Below are positions 18,682-26,760 of a DNA stretch of 64,000 nucleotides, piece by piece (position 1 is the first letter of the stretch; every line of letters begins with the position of its first letter). This stretch comes from Gemmatimonadota bacterium (GTDB lineage: Bacteria; Gemmatimonadota; Gemmatimonadetes; Gemmatimonadales; GWC2-71-9): assembly GCA_003221035.1 (NCBI GenBank), contig QHUB01000011.1, positions 1 through 64,000 of the forward strand, read 5' to 3'. The position numbers and the translations under genes are program-made. The notes beneath the pieces are model-generated. The model was given only the letters and a program-made list of their open reading frames with translations, was not told the DNA's origin and made no database searches.

Positions 18682-19515
18682 ATGGCCCGCCCAGCAAGCC
18701 ATCTTTCGCTCCCCATGCGCACCTACCACCAGCTCACCGACCCCGACCGGTCCGGCCTCGCGGCCCAGATTGGCGCCCAGCGCCAGCGGGTGGCGGAGCG
18801 CCTGGCTGGAGTCCGGCGGATTGTGGTTGTGATGAGCGGCAAGGGAGGGGTGGGTAAGAGCTATGTGACCGCGAACTTGGGGCGCGCGGCGGCCAGGTCC
18901 GGCCGAGCGGTCGGTGTGGTGGATGCCGACTTGAACGGTCCCACGATTCCAAGCCTACTCCAGGACGGCGACGCACCACGCACGACGCAGGACCGTCCCG
19001 AGCCAACCAGGGGCCTGGATGAGGTTAGATACGTCTCCATGGGTCAATTCCTGGAAGCGGGGGCGCCGCTCGCCTTCAAGGGCCCGAGCGCCGAGAGCTT
19101 CGTCTGGCGCGGCGCCATGGAAGCGTCGGCGTTACGGGAGTTTCTGGCCGACGTCGAATGGGGTGCGCTCGATCTCTTGCTGCTCGATCTTCCCCCCGGC
19201 ATGCAGCGCTATCTCGAGCTGTGTGACATTCTCGGGAATCCGCCGGCCGTGCTGACCGTCACGATTCCGACCCCGGAATCTCGCGACGCAGTTCGGCGCG
19301 CGATGCGCGCGGCAGTGGACCACGGGTCGGAGCTCCTCGGCATTGTCGAGAACATGGTCGGAGGGGAGCTCAAGGGCACCGCCGCCGACGACCTCGCACG
19401 AGAGTTCGCGATTCCGGTGATCGCCCGGATTCCATGGCACCCCACACCCGACGCCTGGAACCAGCTGGTTACCCGGATTCCCGACGCACGACGCACGACG
19501 GACGACGGACGATGA
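18682..19515 (+). CDS. Mrp/NBP35-type P-loop ATPase, Fe-S carrier family, lacking the CxxC
   Basis: 277 residues (ATG 18715 is an equally good start). The deviant Walker A is VVVMSGKGGVGKSYVTANLG, Walker A' VDADLNGPTIPSLL, and LLLDLPPGM is Walker B. Mrp/ApbC proteins bind and pass on [4Fe-4S] clusters using a C-terminal CxxC, but the matching stretch here (GIVENMVGGELKGTAADDLA) has no cysteines. It may therefore act as a regulatory or partner ATPase. Two heptamer-repeat insertions encode APRTTQDRPE and the last ten residues. It opens the PCP_red gene run and overlaps the next gene by 4 bases. Confidence 0.82.
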   Translation: MARPASHLSLPMRTYHQLTDPDRSGLAAQIGAQRQRVAERLAGVRRIVVVMSGKGGVGKSYVTANLGRAAARSGRAVGVVDADLNGPTIPSLLQDGDAPRTTQDRPEPTRGLDEVRYVSMGQFLEAGAPLAFKGPSAESFVWRGAMEASALREFLADVEWGALDLLLLDLPPGMQRYLELCDILGNPPAVLTVTIPTPESRDAVRRAMRAAVDHGSELLGIVENMVGGELKGTAADDLAREFAIPVIARIPWHPTPDAWNQLVTRIPDARRTTDDGR

Positions 19516-19913
19516 AGTTCTTGTGCGTCGAGTGCGACCAGCAGATGGCGTTTGCAGAGCGCGACCTCCCCGGTGACGGCACGCTGGCGGCGACATTCAA
19601 ATGTCCGAAATGCGGGCGCGTGGTCGCCATGCTGACGAATCCGATGGAGACGCAGCTCGTCTCGTCGCTGGGCGTTGAAATCGGAGGCCGGACCGTGCCG
19701 GCGGAGCCGTTCGAGACCGTGCGGGCGAACGTCGTGACGGGCGGACCATCCTGGTCGGCCGGCGCGCAGGAGCGCCTCGGCCGCGTGCCAAGCTTCGTGC
19801 GTGGAATGGTGAAGAAGATCTATGCTGACTACGCGAAGGAGCGAGGCATCGCCGAAATCACACCATCCATTATGGACACCGCGCGCGCCGAGCTCGGGCT
19901 CGAGGGGATGTGA
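19512..19913 (+). CDS. Zinc-ribbon protein with PCP_red (BchB C-terminal-like) domain
   Basis: 133 residues from ATG 19512, coupled to the Mrp-like gene. The N-terminus is a four-cysteine ribbon (FLCVEC, then FKCPKCGRVV). The C-terminus (about 85-133) matches the small helical domain at the end of light-independent protochlorophyllide reductase subunit B: RLGRVPSFVRGMVKKIYADYA and a following ITPSIMDTARAELG. In BchB that domain contacts the substrate. No chlorophyll genes are seen here, so the domain has another use. The same module recurs in the next two large genes. Confidence 0.78.
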   Translation: MKFLCVECDQQMAFAERDLPGDGTLAATFKCPKCGRVVAMLTNPMETQLVSSLGVEIGGRTVPAEPFETVRANVVTGGPSWSAGAQERLGRVPSFVRGMVKKIYADYAKERGIAEITPSIMDTARAELGLEGM

Positions 19914-20173
19914 GCGACTACGAAGAGCGGGCCATCGGGGATCTCCGAGTCCGCATTGACCGGACACTGTGCGTGGGGTTCGGCGACTGTATCACCGAAG
20001 CTCCGGAAGCCTTCGTGCTCGATGACAGCGGGACCGCGATCTTCGTGAATCCCGACGCCGTGGAGCGCGAGCGGCTGTTGCGCGCCTGCGATAGTTGTCC
20101 CGTCGACGCCATTACCGTTTGGAACGAAACCGGTGCCCAAATTGTCCCCGGTGCTTGTGAACAAGTTCCTTGA
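19910..20173 (+). CDS. Single-cluster ferredoxin
   Basis: 87 residues from GTG 19910 (4-base overlap). Four cysteines are arranged C-x5-C (CVGFGDC) and, after about 35 residues, C-x2-C-P (CDSCPVDAI), as in one-cluster [3Fe-4S]/[4Fe-4S] ferredoxins. The FGDCITEAPEAFVLDD segment is typical of the family that donates electrons to P450s and similar enzymes. Position suggests it serves the PCP_red/radical SAM proteins, which need low-potential electrons; this is inference. Confidence 0.85.
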   Translation: MSDYEERAIGDLRVRIDRTLCVGFGDCITEAPEAFVLDDSGTAIFVNPDAVERERLLRACDSCPVDAITVWNETGAQIVPGACEQVP

Positions 20174-20196
20174 CAGCATCGGGACCGCTGTACATA
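20170..20196 (+). promoter_or_regulatory. Promoter before the universal-stress/PCP_red gene
   Basis: TTGACA (20170-20175) and TACATA (20191-20196) or ACATAT one base on, spacing 15-16. A GGGGAGG ribosome site precedes the GTG at 20271. Confidence 0.55.
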
Positions 20197-20270
20197 TCCC
20201 TTAACTCTGACGGCATCCACACCGACATCTAGAGTCTAGGCCCGCTCGAGCGGAGTCACTCGGGGAGGTA

Positions 20271-22247
20271 GTGGTGTACCGCGAGATTTTCGTTCCCGTC
20301 GACAACTCGCAGCATTCCGATTGGGCCGTCGACCGCGCCATCGAGATGTGTAGGAAAACCGACGGCAGAATCACCGGCAATCATGTCTATGCCGCGCGCC
20401 TTCACGATGTTCGCTTCCGCCAGCTCGAAACCGGCCTCCCCGCGCAGTTCCAGACCCCCGACGAAATCAAGAAACAGCGCAAGATCCACGACAAGCTGAT
20501 CGAAAAAGGTCTGCAGTTGATCGCCGACAGCTTTCTCGATCAGCTGGGGAAGCGTTGCGAATCGGCGGGCGTGCCGCTCACACGCCAGCTGCTCGAAGGC
20601 ATCAACTACGAAGAGATCGTGAACGAGGTGAACCGCGGCGCGGGCCGGCTGCCGGGACTGATCGGGTTCGATCCCAATCGCGCCGCGGGCTACGACGGCG
20701 GCGATAAGGTCCGCAGCGACGTTAAGCTCGGCGAAAACGGAAGACTCGTCGCCGAGGACGAGGATTCGGCCGCGCGCCTGGTGGGCTCGTCGGGACGACA
20801 GTACGACCTCATGGCTATCGGCGCCCACGGACTCGGTCGCCAGACATACTCGCAGCTCGGCGGGGTCGTCGCGCGGGTGCTGCGCGACATCGAAAAAGAC
20901 GTGCTCGTCGTGCGGGACCAGCAAGCGTTCCAGGGCGGGCGCTTCATGGTCTGCGTCGATGGATCGTCGTACAGCTACAAGGCGATGAAATCGGCGCTCG
21001 AGCTGGCGCAGGAGTTCGGCGGCTCGTTGTTTGTCTGCAGTGCGTTCGACGTCGAGTACCACCACGTCGTCTTCCATAATATCAAGGACGTGCTGTCGTA
21101 TCAGGCGTCCAAAGTCTTCAAGTTCGAGGAGCAGGAAGAGCTTCACAACAACATCATCGACAAGGGACTGCTCAAGCTCTGCCAGGCGAACCTGAAGCGC
21201 GCCGAGGTGATGGCGCAGCAATTCCCTGACGTGCCGCTCAAGACGCAGATCCTCATCGGCAAGCCGTTCCAGGTGATCATGCAGTGGGTGGAGGAGATCA
21301 AACCTTCGCTGCTCGTGATCGGCCGTCACGGCGCGCACCGCGTCGAGAACACGGAGCTGGGATCCCAGGCGGAGAATCTGCTGCGGCTGGCGCCGTGCTC
21401 CGTGCTGCTGACGGGTGTGGTAGGCGTGCGGCCCGAGGACATCCCGTGGATCGAAGAAGACGGACAGGCGGGCCTGCCATGGGCGCCCGAAGCCGAAGTC
21501 CGGATTCTGCGCGTGCCGCCGTTCGCGCAGGGGATCGCGCGCCGCGCCGTCGAAGAGTACGTGCTCGAGAAAGTGAGCAACGCCGGACCGCCGCCGACGG
21601 TCACGAACAAATGGCTCGACGAAGCGATCCAGAAACTGCTGCCGACGCACATGCAGCTGATCATGGGCATCGGCAACGCCGAAGAGATCGCGCTGGCGGA
21701 GGTCAAAGCCACCGAGCAGATGAAGGCGACAAAAGTGCAGGGCCACGATACCGATCCGGAGCCGGCGGTGGCGGAAGTCGAGACCAAATGCCCGGTTACG
21801 GGTGCGGTCTCGAAGCGGCCGCGGGTCGCGACCGACCCGATCGTGTGGACGGAAGAGAGCTGGCAACGGCTCCAACTCGTGCCGCTCATCGCGCGCCCGC
21901 TGGCCCGCAACACGGTCGAGCGGTTCGCCCGCAATCATGAGATCTGGCGCGTCACCACGGCGGTGATGGACAACAACAAACAGGCGATGATCGAAGCCGA
22001 CGAATTCGACATCGACACGATGATGGTGATGTTCACCGAGCTGCGTGCCAAGCAGATCCGGGCCGAGGCCGAGGGTAAAGACGCGCTCTCTCCCGAGATG
22101 CGGGCCTTTATAGAGGAAGCGAAGGCGCAGGGGATCACGCGCTGCCCCATCCGGGACATCGAAGACAAGATGCAGAAGTGCCCTGTGGACATGAAAACGG
22201 CGACTCCCGAAGAAGCCAAACGCGCGGTCGAGAAACTGCTGCAGTGA
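20271..22247 (+). CDS. Tandem universal stress protein with two PCP_red domains
   Basis: 658 residues. Two UspA folds: about 1-220 (YREIFVPVDNSQHSDWAVDRA, DLMAIGAHGLGR) and 225-385 (RFMVCVDGSSYSYKAMKSA, LLVIGRHGAHRVENTELGS). The G-2x-G-9x-G(S/T) ATP motif is recognisable in part of each. Then come two copies of the BchB C-terminal-like helical domain, ending VPPFAQGIARRAVEEYVLEK (about 420-470) and LVPLIARPLARNTVERFARN (about 545-600). Cysteines near the end (TRCPIRDIEDKMQKCP) may bind a metal or cluster. The radical SAM gene overlaps it by 4 bases. A scaffold or sensor role is inference; I know no described protein with this architecture. Confidence 0.75.
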   Translation: MVYREIFVPVDNSQHSDWAVDRAIEMCRKTDGRITGNHVYAARLHDVRFRQLETGLPAQFQTPDEIKKQRKIHDKLIEKGLQLIADSFLDQLGKRCESAGVPLTRQLLEGINYEEIVNEVNRGAGRLPGLIGFDPNRAAGYDGGDKVRSDVKLGENGRLVAEDEDSAARLVGSSGRQYDLMAIGAHGLGRQTYSQLGGVVARVLRDIEKDVLVVRDQQAFQGGRFMVCVDGSSYSYKAMKSALELAQEFGGSLFVCSAFDVEYHHVVFHNIKDVLSYQASKVFKFEEQEELHNNIIDKGLLKLCQANLKRAEVMAQQFPDVPLKTQILIGKPFQVIMQWVEEIKPSLLVIGRHGAHRVENTELGSQAENLLRLAPCSVLLTGVVGVRPEDIPWIEEDGQAGLPWAPEAEVRILRVPPFAQGIARRAVEEYVLEKVSNAGPPPTVTNKWLDEAIQKLLPTHMQLIMGIGNAEEIALAEVKATEQMKATKVQGHDTDPEPAVAEVETKCPVTGAVSKRPRVATDPIVWTEESWQRLQLVPLIARPLARNTVERFARNHEIWRVTTAVMDNNKQAMIEADEFDIDTMMVMFTELRAKQIRAEAEGKDALSPEMRAFIEEAKAQGITRCPIRDIEDKMQKCPVDMKTATPEEAKRAVEKLLQ

Positions 22248-23506
22248 GCTACGTCCCACACGTCGTCGCCTGGAACCTGACGCGGCGCTGCAACCTGGAG
22301 TGCGCCCACTGCTACATCGCCGCCGGACCGCACGAGAGCGCCGCGTCGGAGCTCGAGACGAGCGATTGCTTGCGGATCGTGGATGAGCTGCTGGCGTTGA
22401 ACCCCGCGCCCATGATCATTCTGTCCGGCGGCGAACCGCTGCTGCGCCATGACCTGACTGAGATCGCCGCGTACGCATCGCAGCGTGGCGCCACCGTCGT
22501 CGTAGGGACCAACGGCACCCTGCTGACCGATGAGCGAATCATCGGACTCAAGGCGGCCGGGGTCCGCGGCGTCGCGGTCTCGATCGATTCGCTGCGTCCC
22601 ACCTACCACGACAACTTCCGCCACGGCAAAGGCTCGCTCGACGATACGATCGCGGCGTTGGGCCGGCTCCGCGCGCACCAGATCGATTTCATCATCCAGA
22701 CCACGGCGACCAAGGGCAATCGCGCCGAGCTGGAGCGGGTGGCGCAGTGGTCGGCGGAGCAGGGCGCGGTCGCGTTCAACTGCTATTTCCTGGTTGCGAC
22801 GGGCCGTGGTGCGGGCTTGTCCGATCTGGCGCCCGTGGAGTACGAGGCTGTTCTCGCGGATCTCGCGCGCTGGCAGCGGCAGTATCGCGGCCAGATGATG
22901 ATTCGCGCGAAGTGCGCACCGCACTTCATGCGGCACGTGCACGGGACGGACAAGACGTCACCAATCCTGAATTACGAGACGCGCTGCCCGTGCGGCACGC
23001 AGTACTGCCGCATCACTCCCGATGGAAAACTCACGCCGTGCCCGTATCTCCCCGAAGTCGCGGGTGACCTGCGGATGCAGAGTTTCGGCGAGATCTGGCG
23101 GAACTCTGCCCTGTTCCGTCAGCTGCGGGAAGGGGAGCTCGGCGGCAAGTGCGGCCGCTGCGAGTATCAGAAGCTCTGCGGCGGATGCCGCGCGCGCGCG
23201 TTCGCGCTGGAGGGCGATGTGATGGCCGCCGATCCGTCGTGCGTGTACGAACCCACGGGCGCCGAGATCCTCGAGCCGGCGACCGTCAGCTACGGCAGCG
23301 ATTTCGCTCCGGCACTCACGTGGTCGGCGGAAGCGCGGTCGCGGCTCGATCGCATCCCGTCGTTCGTGCGCGGCGTGGTGACCAAGCGCGTCGAGGATTG
23401 GGCGCGCGAGCGCGGCTTGCACGAAGTGACGCCGGAGCTGTTGAGCGAGATCCGTAGCGCGATGCCGGTCGACTTCTCGAAACGGAAGCCGTTCTTCGCG
23501 CAATGA
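22244..23506 (+). CDS. Radical SAM/SPASM enzyme with C-terminal PCP_red domain
   Basis: 420 residues from GTG 22244. The [4Fe-4S]-SAM motif is CNLECAHCY, and SGGEPLL is the SAM-binding GGE region. The SPASM-type C-terminal cysteines occur as CPCGTQYC, CPYLPE, CGRCEYQKLCGGC, as in the NirJ/AhbD haem-modifying and PqqE/peptide-modifying groups. The last 60 residues (RLDRIPSFVRGVVTKRVEDWA, EVTPELLSEIR) repeat the BchB C-terminal module. NirJ-like enzymes alter haem side chains, and the setting among cytochromes and haem genes makes a tetrapyrrole substrate plausible, not proven. Confidence 0.85.
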   Translation: MSYVPHVVAWNLTRRCNLECAHCYIAAGPHESAASELETSDCLRIVDELLALNPAPMIILSGGEPLLRHDLTEIAAYASQRGATVVVGTNGTLLTDERIIGLKAAGVRGVAVSIDSLRPTYHDNFRHGKGSLDDTIAALGRLRAHQIDFIIQTTATKGNRAELERVAQWSAEQGAVAFNCYFLVATGRGAGLSDLAPVEYEAVLADLARWQRQYRGQMMIRAKCAPHFMRHVHGTDKTSPILNYETRCPCGTQYCRITPDGKLTPCPYLPEVAGDLRMQSFGEIWRNSALFRQLREGELGGKCGRCEYQKLCGGCRARAFALEGDVMAADPSCVYEPTGAEILEPATVSYGSDFAPALTWSAEARSRLDRIPSFVRGVVTKRVEDWARERGLHEVTPELLSEIRSAMPVDFSKRKPFFAQ

Positions 23507-25197
23507 TGATTCTTCAGGCGGTCGCCGATACGGCGAGGACGTACCGCGACTTCCCGGTGATCGGAAGCCGCGCGGCCGTGTGGATCACGGCCGAGATCCA
23601 CCTGATGTTCGCGGCGTTCGTGCTCGGCGTGCCGATCTTCGCCGTCGTGGCCGAGGGCATCGGCATCTTCGGCAAGGACCAGCGCTACGACCGGCTCTCG
23701 AAAGAGTTCACGCGCCTGCTGCTGATCGCCTACAGCGCGACGGCCATCTGGGGCGCGTTGCTGGTATTCATGCTGTCGACCTTGTACCAGCCCCTCTGGG
23801 CGTACCTCACGCGGATCTTTGGCCCATCGATGTGGCTGTACGCGGCGCTGTTCTTATTCGAGTCGTTCACGCTCTACCTCTACTATTACGGCTGGGACCG
23901 CTGGAAGTACGGCCGGTCGAAGATCGTGCACTGGTGCCTGGGCATCCTGCTGAACATCTGGGGCACGATCGTCATGTTCATCGCCGACTCATGGTTGACG
24001 TACATGATGACGCCGCCGCGCGACATCACGCCCGAAACGTCGCCGGCGACGATCAAGATCTGGCACGCGATCATGAACCACACGTGGATGCCGATCAACA
24101 TTCACCGCCTGATCGGCAACGTCGTGTTCGGCGGCGCGATCGTGGGCGCGTACGCGAGCTATCGCTTCCTCGCGGCCCGCACCGAAGAAGAGCGCGCGCA
24201 CTACGACTGGATGGGCTACGTCGGCAACTTCATCGCCATGTCCGCACTGATCGTGCTGCCCTTCGCAGGCTATTGGCTGGGCCGCGAGATCTATCAGTAC
24301 GATCAGTCCATGGGCATCACGATGATGGGCGGCTTCATGAGCTGGCTGTGGGTGATCCAGGCGTTCCTCATCGCGGTGCTGTTCCTCACGGGCAACTACT
24401 ATCTGTGGGTCGGGATGGGCCGGATTCCCGGCTCCGAGCGTTACCGGCCGTACACCAAGTGGCTGCTGGTCGTCCTCGTCATTGGCGCGCTGGTCTGGGG
24501 GACGCCGCACACGATGATCGCAGATTCCCGCGAGCTCGCCGCGATGGGGGGCTCGCACCATCCGCTGCTCGGCGCCCTCGGCGTCATGAGCGCGAAGAAT
24601 ACCGCCGTCAACCTGATGATCCTCGCGACGTTCCTGTCGTTCCTGCTGTACCGCCGCGCGAATATCCGGCAGGTCGTCCCCTGGGCGCAGACGGGCACGC
24701 GCATCCAGGGCGCGATGTTCGTGATCGCCGCCGCGATCGTCCTGTTCTTCGGGATCCGCGGCTATTTCGTCGAGGCGATCGTCCGCATCGGCTATTCCGT
24801 GTACCAGGTCGGCGCCGTGCTCGCCTGCATCATCTTTGTGACGATCCTCGACGTGCTCATGGCCCGCGGCGCGCAGTCACTCGGCGCGATCCAATGGGGC
24901 AAGATGCCGCCGCGCTCGCAGTACGCCCTGTTCATCCTCGCCGTCACGTTCACCTGGCTCATGGGCCTGATGGGATTTGCGCGCAGCGGCATTCGCCAGC
25001 ATTGGCACATCTGGCAGGTCATGCAGGACACGACGCCGTACGCCGCGACGCCGGCACTCGGGTACGCCGCGATCATGATCAGCACCTGCGTCCTGATCTT
25101 CCTCTCGCTCGTCGGTTTCATCTTCTGGCTCGGTGGGTTGGCCGAGAAATCGACGTTCGTGCCTTCGACCGTGGAGGCGCCGCATGTGGGCCATTAA
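23503..25197 (+). CDS. CydA-like cytochrome bd-type quinol oxidase subunit I, without CydB
   Basis: 564 residues, at least twelve hydrophobic segments. The N-terminus (VWITAEIHLMFAAFVLG) has a His placed like the haem b595/d ligand. WMPINIHRLIGNVVFGGAI matches the second CydA haem-ligand helix. The quinol loop is short, with GYWLGREIYQYDQSM in place of the usual GRQPW. The C-terminal third adds membrane helices beyond CydA. No CydB follows; instead three c-type cytochrome genes overlap it. It may pass electrons between quinol and cytochrome c rather than reduce oxygen. Chosen start overlaps the radical SAM stop. Confidence 0.72.
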   Translation: MMILQAVADTARTYRDFPVIGSRAAVWITAEIHLMFAAFVLGVPIFAVVAEGIGIFGKDQRYDRLSKEFTRLLLIAYSATAIWGALLVFMLSTLYQPLWAYLTRIFGPSMWLYAALFLFESFTLYLYYYGWDRWKYGRSKIVHWCLGILLNIWGTIVMFIADSWLTYMMTPPRDITPETSPATIKIWHAIMNHTWMPINIHRLIGNVVFGGAIVGAYASYRFLAARTEEERAHYDWMGYVGNFIAMSALIVLPFAGYWLGREIYQYDQSMGITMMGGFMSWLWVIQAFLIAVLFLTGNYYLWVGMGRIPGSERYRPYTKWLLVVLVIGALVWGTPHTMIADSRELAAMGGSHHPLLGALGVMSAKNTAVNLMILATFLSFLLYRRANIRQVVPWAQTGTRIQGAMFVIAAAIVLFFGIRGYFVEAIVRIGYSVYQVGAVLACIIFVTILDVLMARGAQSLGAIQWGKMPPRSQYALFILAVTFTWLMGLMGFARSGIRQHWHIWQVMQDTTPYAATPALGYAAIMISTCVLIFLSLVGFIFWLGGLAEKSTFVPSTVEAPHVGH

Positions 25198-25984
25198 CCT
25201 CCGCATCCTCGGCGTCGTGCTCGGCACGCTGGCGCTCTACACACTGATCGCCAACAAGATTCCGCAGGTACAGTCCGAGGTGCCACACGCGCTCTCGCTC
25301 GGCGCCAACGTCACACCCGAGCAGCTCGCGACCGCCGGCGACCAGCTCTATCACGGCGCCGGCGGCTGCACCGCATGTCACGGTCTCGGCACCCGCGCTC
25401 CAAATCTGCTTACCGATGAAAAGGGCCAGGGTCCCATCGGCTCGCGTTGCGGCAAGCGCGAAGCCGGCAAGGACTGCAAGGCTTACATCTATGAGTCGCT
25501 CACGAGCCCCAAGGCATACGTGGTCCAGGGGTACGAGCCGATCATGCCCGAGATGGGGAGGATCTTGTCGCCGCAGCAGATCTGGGCGCTCGTGGCGTTT
25601 CTCGAGTCCAATGGCGGAACGGTTGACGTCTCGGCGACGGACATCCCTGCCGCCCCCGCCGCCTCTGCCGCCGGTTCTCCCGCCGCGGCGAGCGCGTCTG
25701 CCGGCATCGCGGGCGGATCCGCCGATCCCATGACGATCATCCGCGGCGCGGGTTGCACGGGTTGCCATACGGTCAACGGGGAAGGCGGCAAGATCGGACC
25801 CGACCTGACGCATGTCGGCGCGCGGCTGTCGGCCAACTTGATCCGCGAATCGATTCTGTTGCCGGACGCGAAGACCGCGAAAGGATACGAGAAGTTCAAA
25901 GGCGTGATGCCGAAAACGTTCGGCCATCAGCTCACCGGTGAGCAGCTCGAAGCGCTGGTGCAGTTCCTGGCGAGCCACAAATGA
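25184..25984 (+). CDS. Membrane-anchored dihaem cytochrome c
   Basis: 266 residues from ATG 25184, within the end of the CydA-like gene. One N-terminal membrane segment (LRILGVVLGTLALYTLIA) anchors it with the rest outside. Two haem sites, CTACH (about residue 62) and CTGCH (about 195), sit in two cytochrome c domains joined by an Ala/Ser/Pro linker. Methionines in YEPIMPEMGRIL and FKGVMPKTFG are probable sixth ligands. It likely receives or gives electrons to the CydA-like subunit and the downstream oxidase. Confidence 0.9.
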   Translation: MWAINLRILGVVLGTLALYTLIANKIPQVQSEVPHALSLGANVTPEQLATAGDQLYHGAGGCTACHGLGTRAPNLLTDEKGQGPIGSRCGKREAGKDCKAYIYESLTSPKAYVVQGYEPIMPEMGRILSPQQIWALVAFLESNGGTVDVSATDIPAAPAASAAGSPAAASASAGIAGGSADPMTIIRGAGCTGCHTVNGEGGKIGPDLTHVGARLSANLIRESILLPDAKTAKGYEKFKGVMPKTFGHQLTGEQLEALVQFLASHK

Positions 25985-26760
25985 GAGCCTACCTCAAGCA
26001 TCCTTTCTGGCAGGCCGTCGGCCTGTTCGTCGCCGCATTTCTCGTCGTCGAGTTCGTGATCCCGGCTCTGCCCGGCAGCGCCGTCGTGCCGAAGAGCGTC
26101 GTGTTGCAGTACATGGCGACCGTGCTCGTCGGCATCCTGATCTGGGTCAGCGACGACGAAGCGCGTTGGACCACGTTCAAGGAGCCGCTGCACGACGTGC
26201 TGATCCAGCCGCGGCTCAAGGTCGTCCGGACCGTGCTGCTGGCCGTCGTCACGCTGATGGTGGGCTGCCTCACCTACAGCCAGGTGAAGGCGAGTGTCGC
26301 GGCCCCACCGAACCTGCGCTCGATTCACCCCGCGCCGCCATCGCAGATCACCTTCCGGGGCAAGACGATCACGCTGGTCGGCCTCGAGAATCCACTGCGC
26401 AAGCAGGGCGACATAGCCGCGCACATCGCGGAAGGCCATCGCATCTACTATCAGAATTGCGTGCCCTGTCACGGGGACCATCTCGACGGCCAGGGCCACT
26501 TCGCGTCCGGCTTCAATCCGCTGCCCGCGAACTTCCAGGACAACGGCACCATCGCACAGTTGACCGAGAGCTTTGTCTTCTGGCGGATCGCCAAGGGCGG
26601 GCCGGGCCTGCCGCGCGAAGGGACGCCGTGGAATTCGGCGATGCCGGCGTGGGAAGAATTCCTGACCGAAGATGAGATCTGGTCGGTGGTGCTCTTCCTC
26701 TATGACCAGACCGGATGGAAGCCGCGGACCTGGGAAGTGAGCGCGGAGGGCAGCAAGTGA
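25981..26760 (+). CDS. Membrane cytochrome c, monohaem
   Basis: 259 residues. Two membrane segments (about 8-30 and 78-95) precede a periplasmic cytochrome c domain. The haem site is CVPCH in YYQNCVPCHGDHLDGQGHF, with a Met in NSAMPAWEEF as likely sixth ligand. It starts within the previous stop and overlaps the next gene, so all are translated from one mRNA. Two-helix cytochrome c proteins of this type occur in alternative respiratory complexes. Confidence 0.85.
   Translation: MRAYLKHPFWQAVGLFVAAFLVVEFVIPALPGSAVVPKSVVLQYMATVLVGILIWVSDDEARWTTFKEPLHDVLIQPRLKVVRTVLLAVVTLMVGCLTYSQVKASVAAPPNLRSIHPAPPSQITFRGKTITLVGLENPLRKQGDIAAHIAEGHRIYYQNCVPCHGDHLDGQGHFASGFNPLPANFQDNGTIAQLTESFVFWRIAKGGPGLPREGTPWNSAMPAWEEFLTEDEIWSVVLFLYDQTGWKPRTWEVSAEGSK

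Noticed and set aside
20256-22259. 667-codon open frame antisense to the universal-stress/PCP_red gene
   Set aside because: Mirror frame of a real gene with clear domains; lacks hydrophobic core patterns or motifs.
23580-25247. 555-codon open frame overlapping the CydA-like gene on the same strand
   Set aside because: Arg/His-rich shadow frame; the CydA-like frame has clear membrane helices and haem-ligand motifs.
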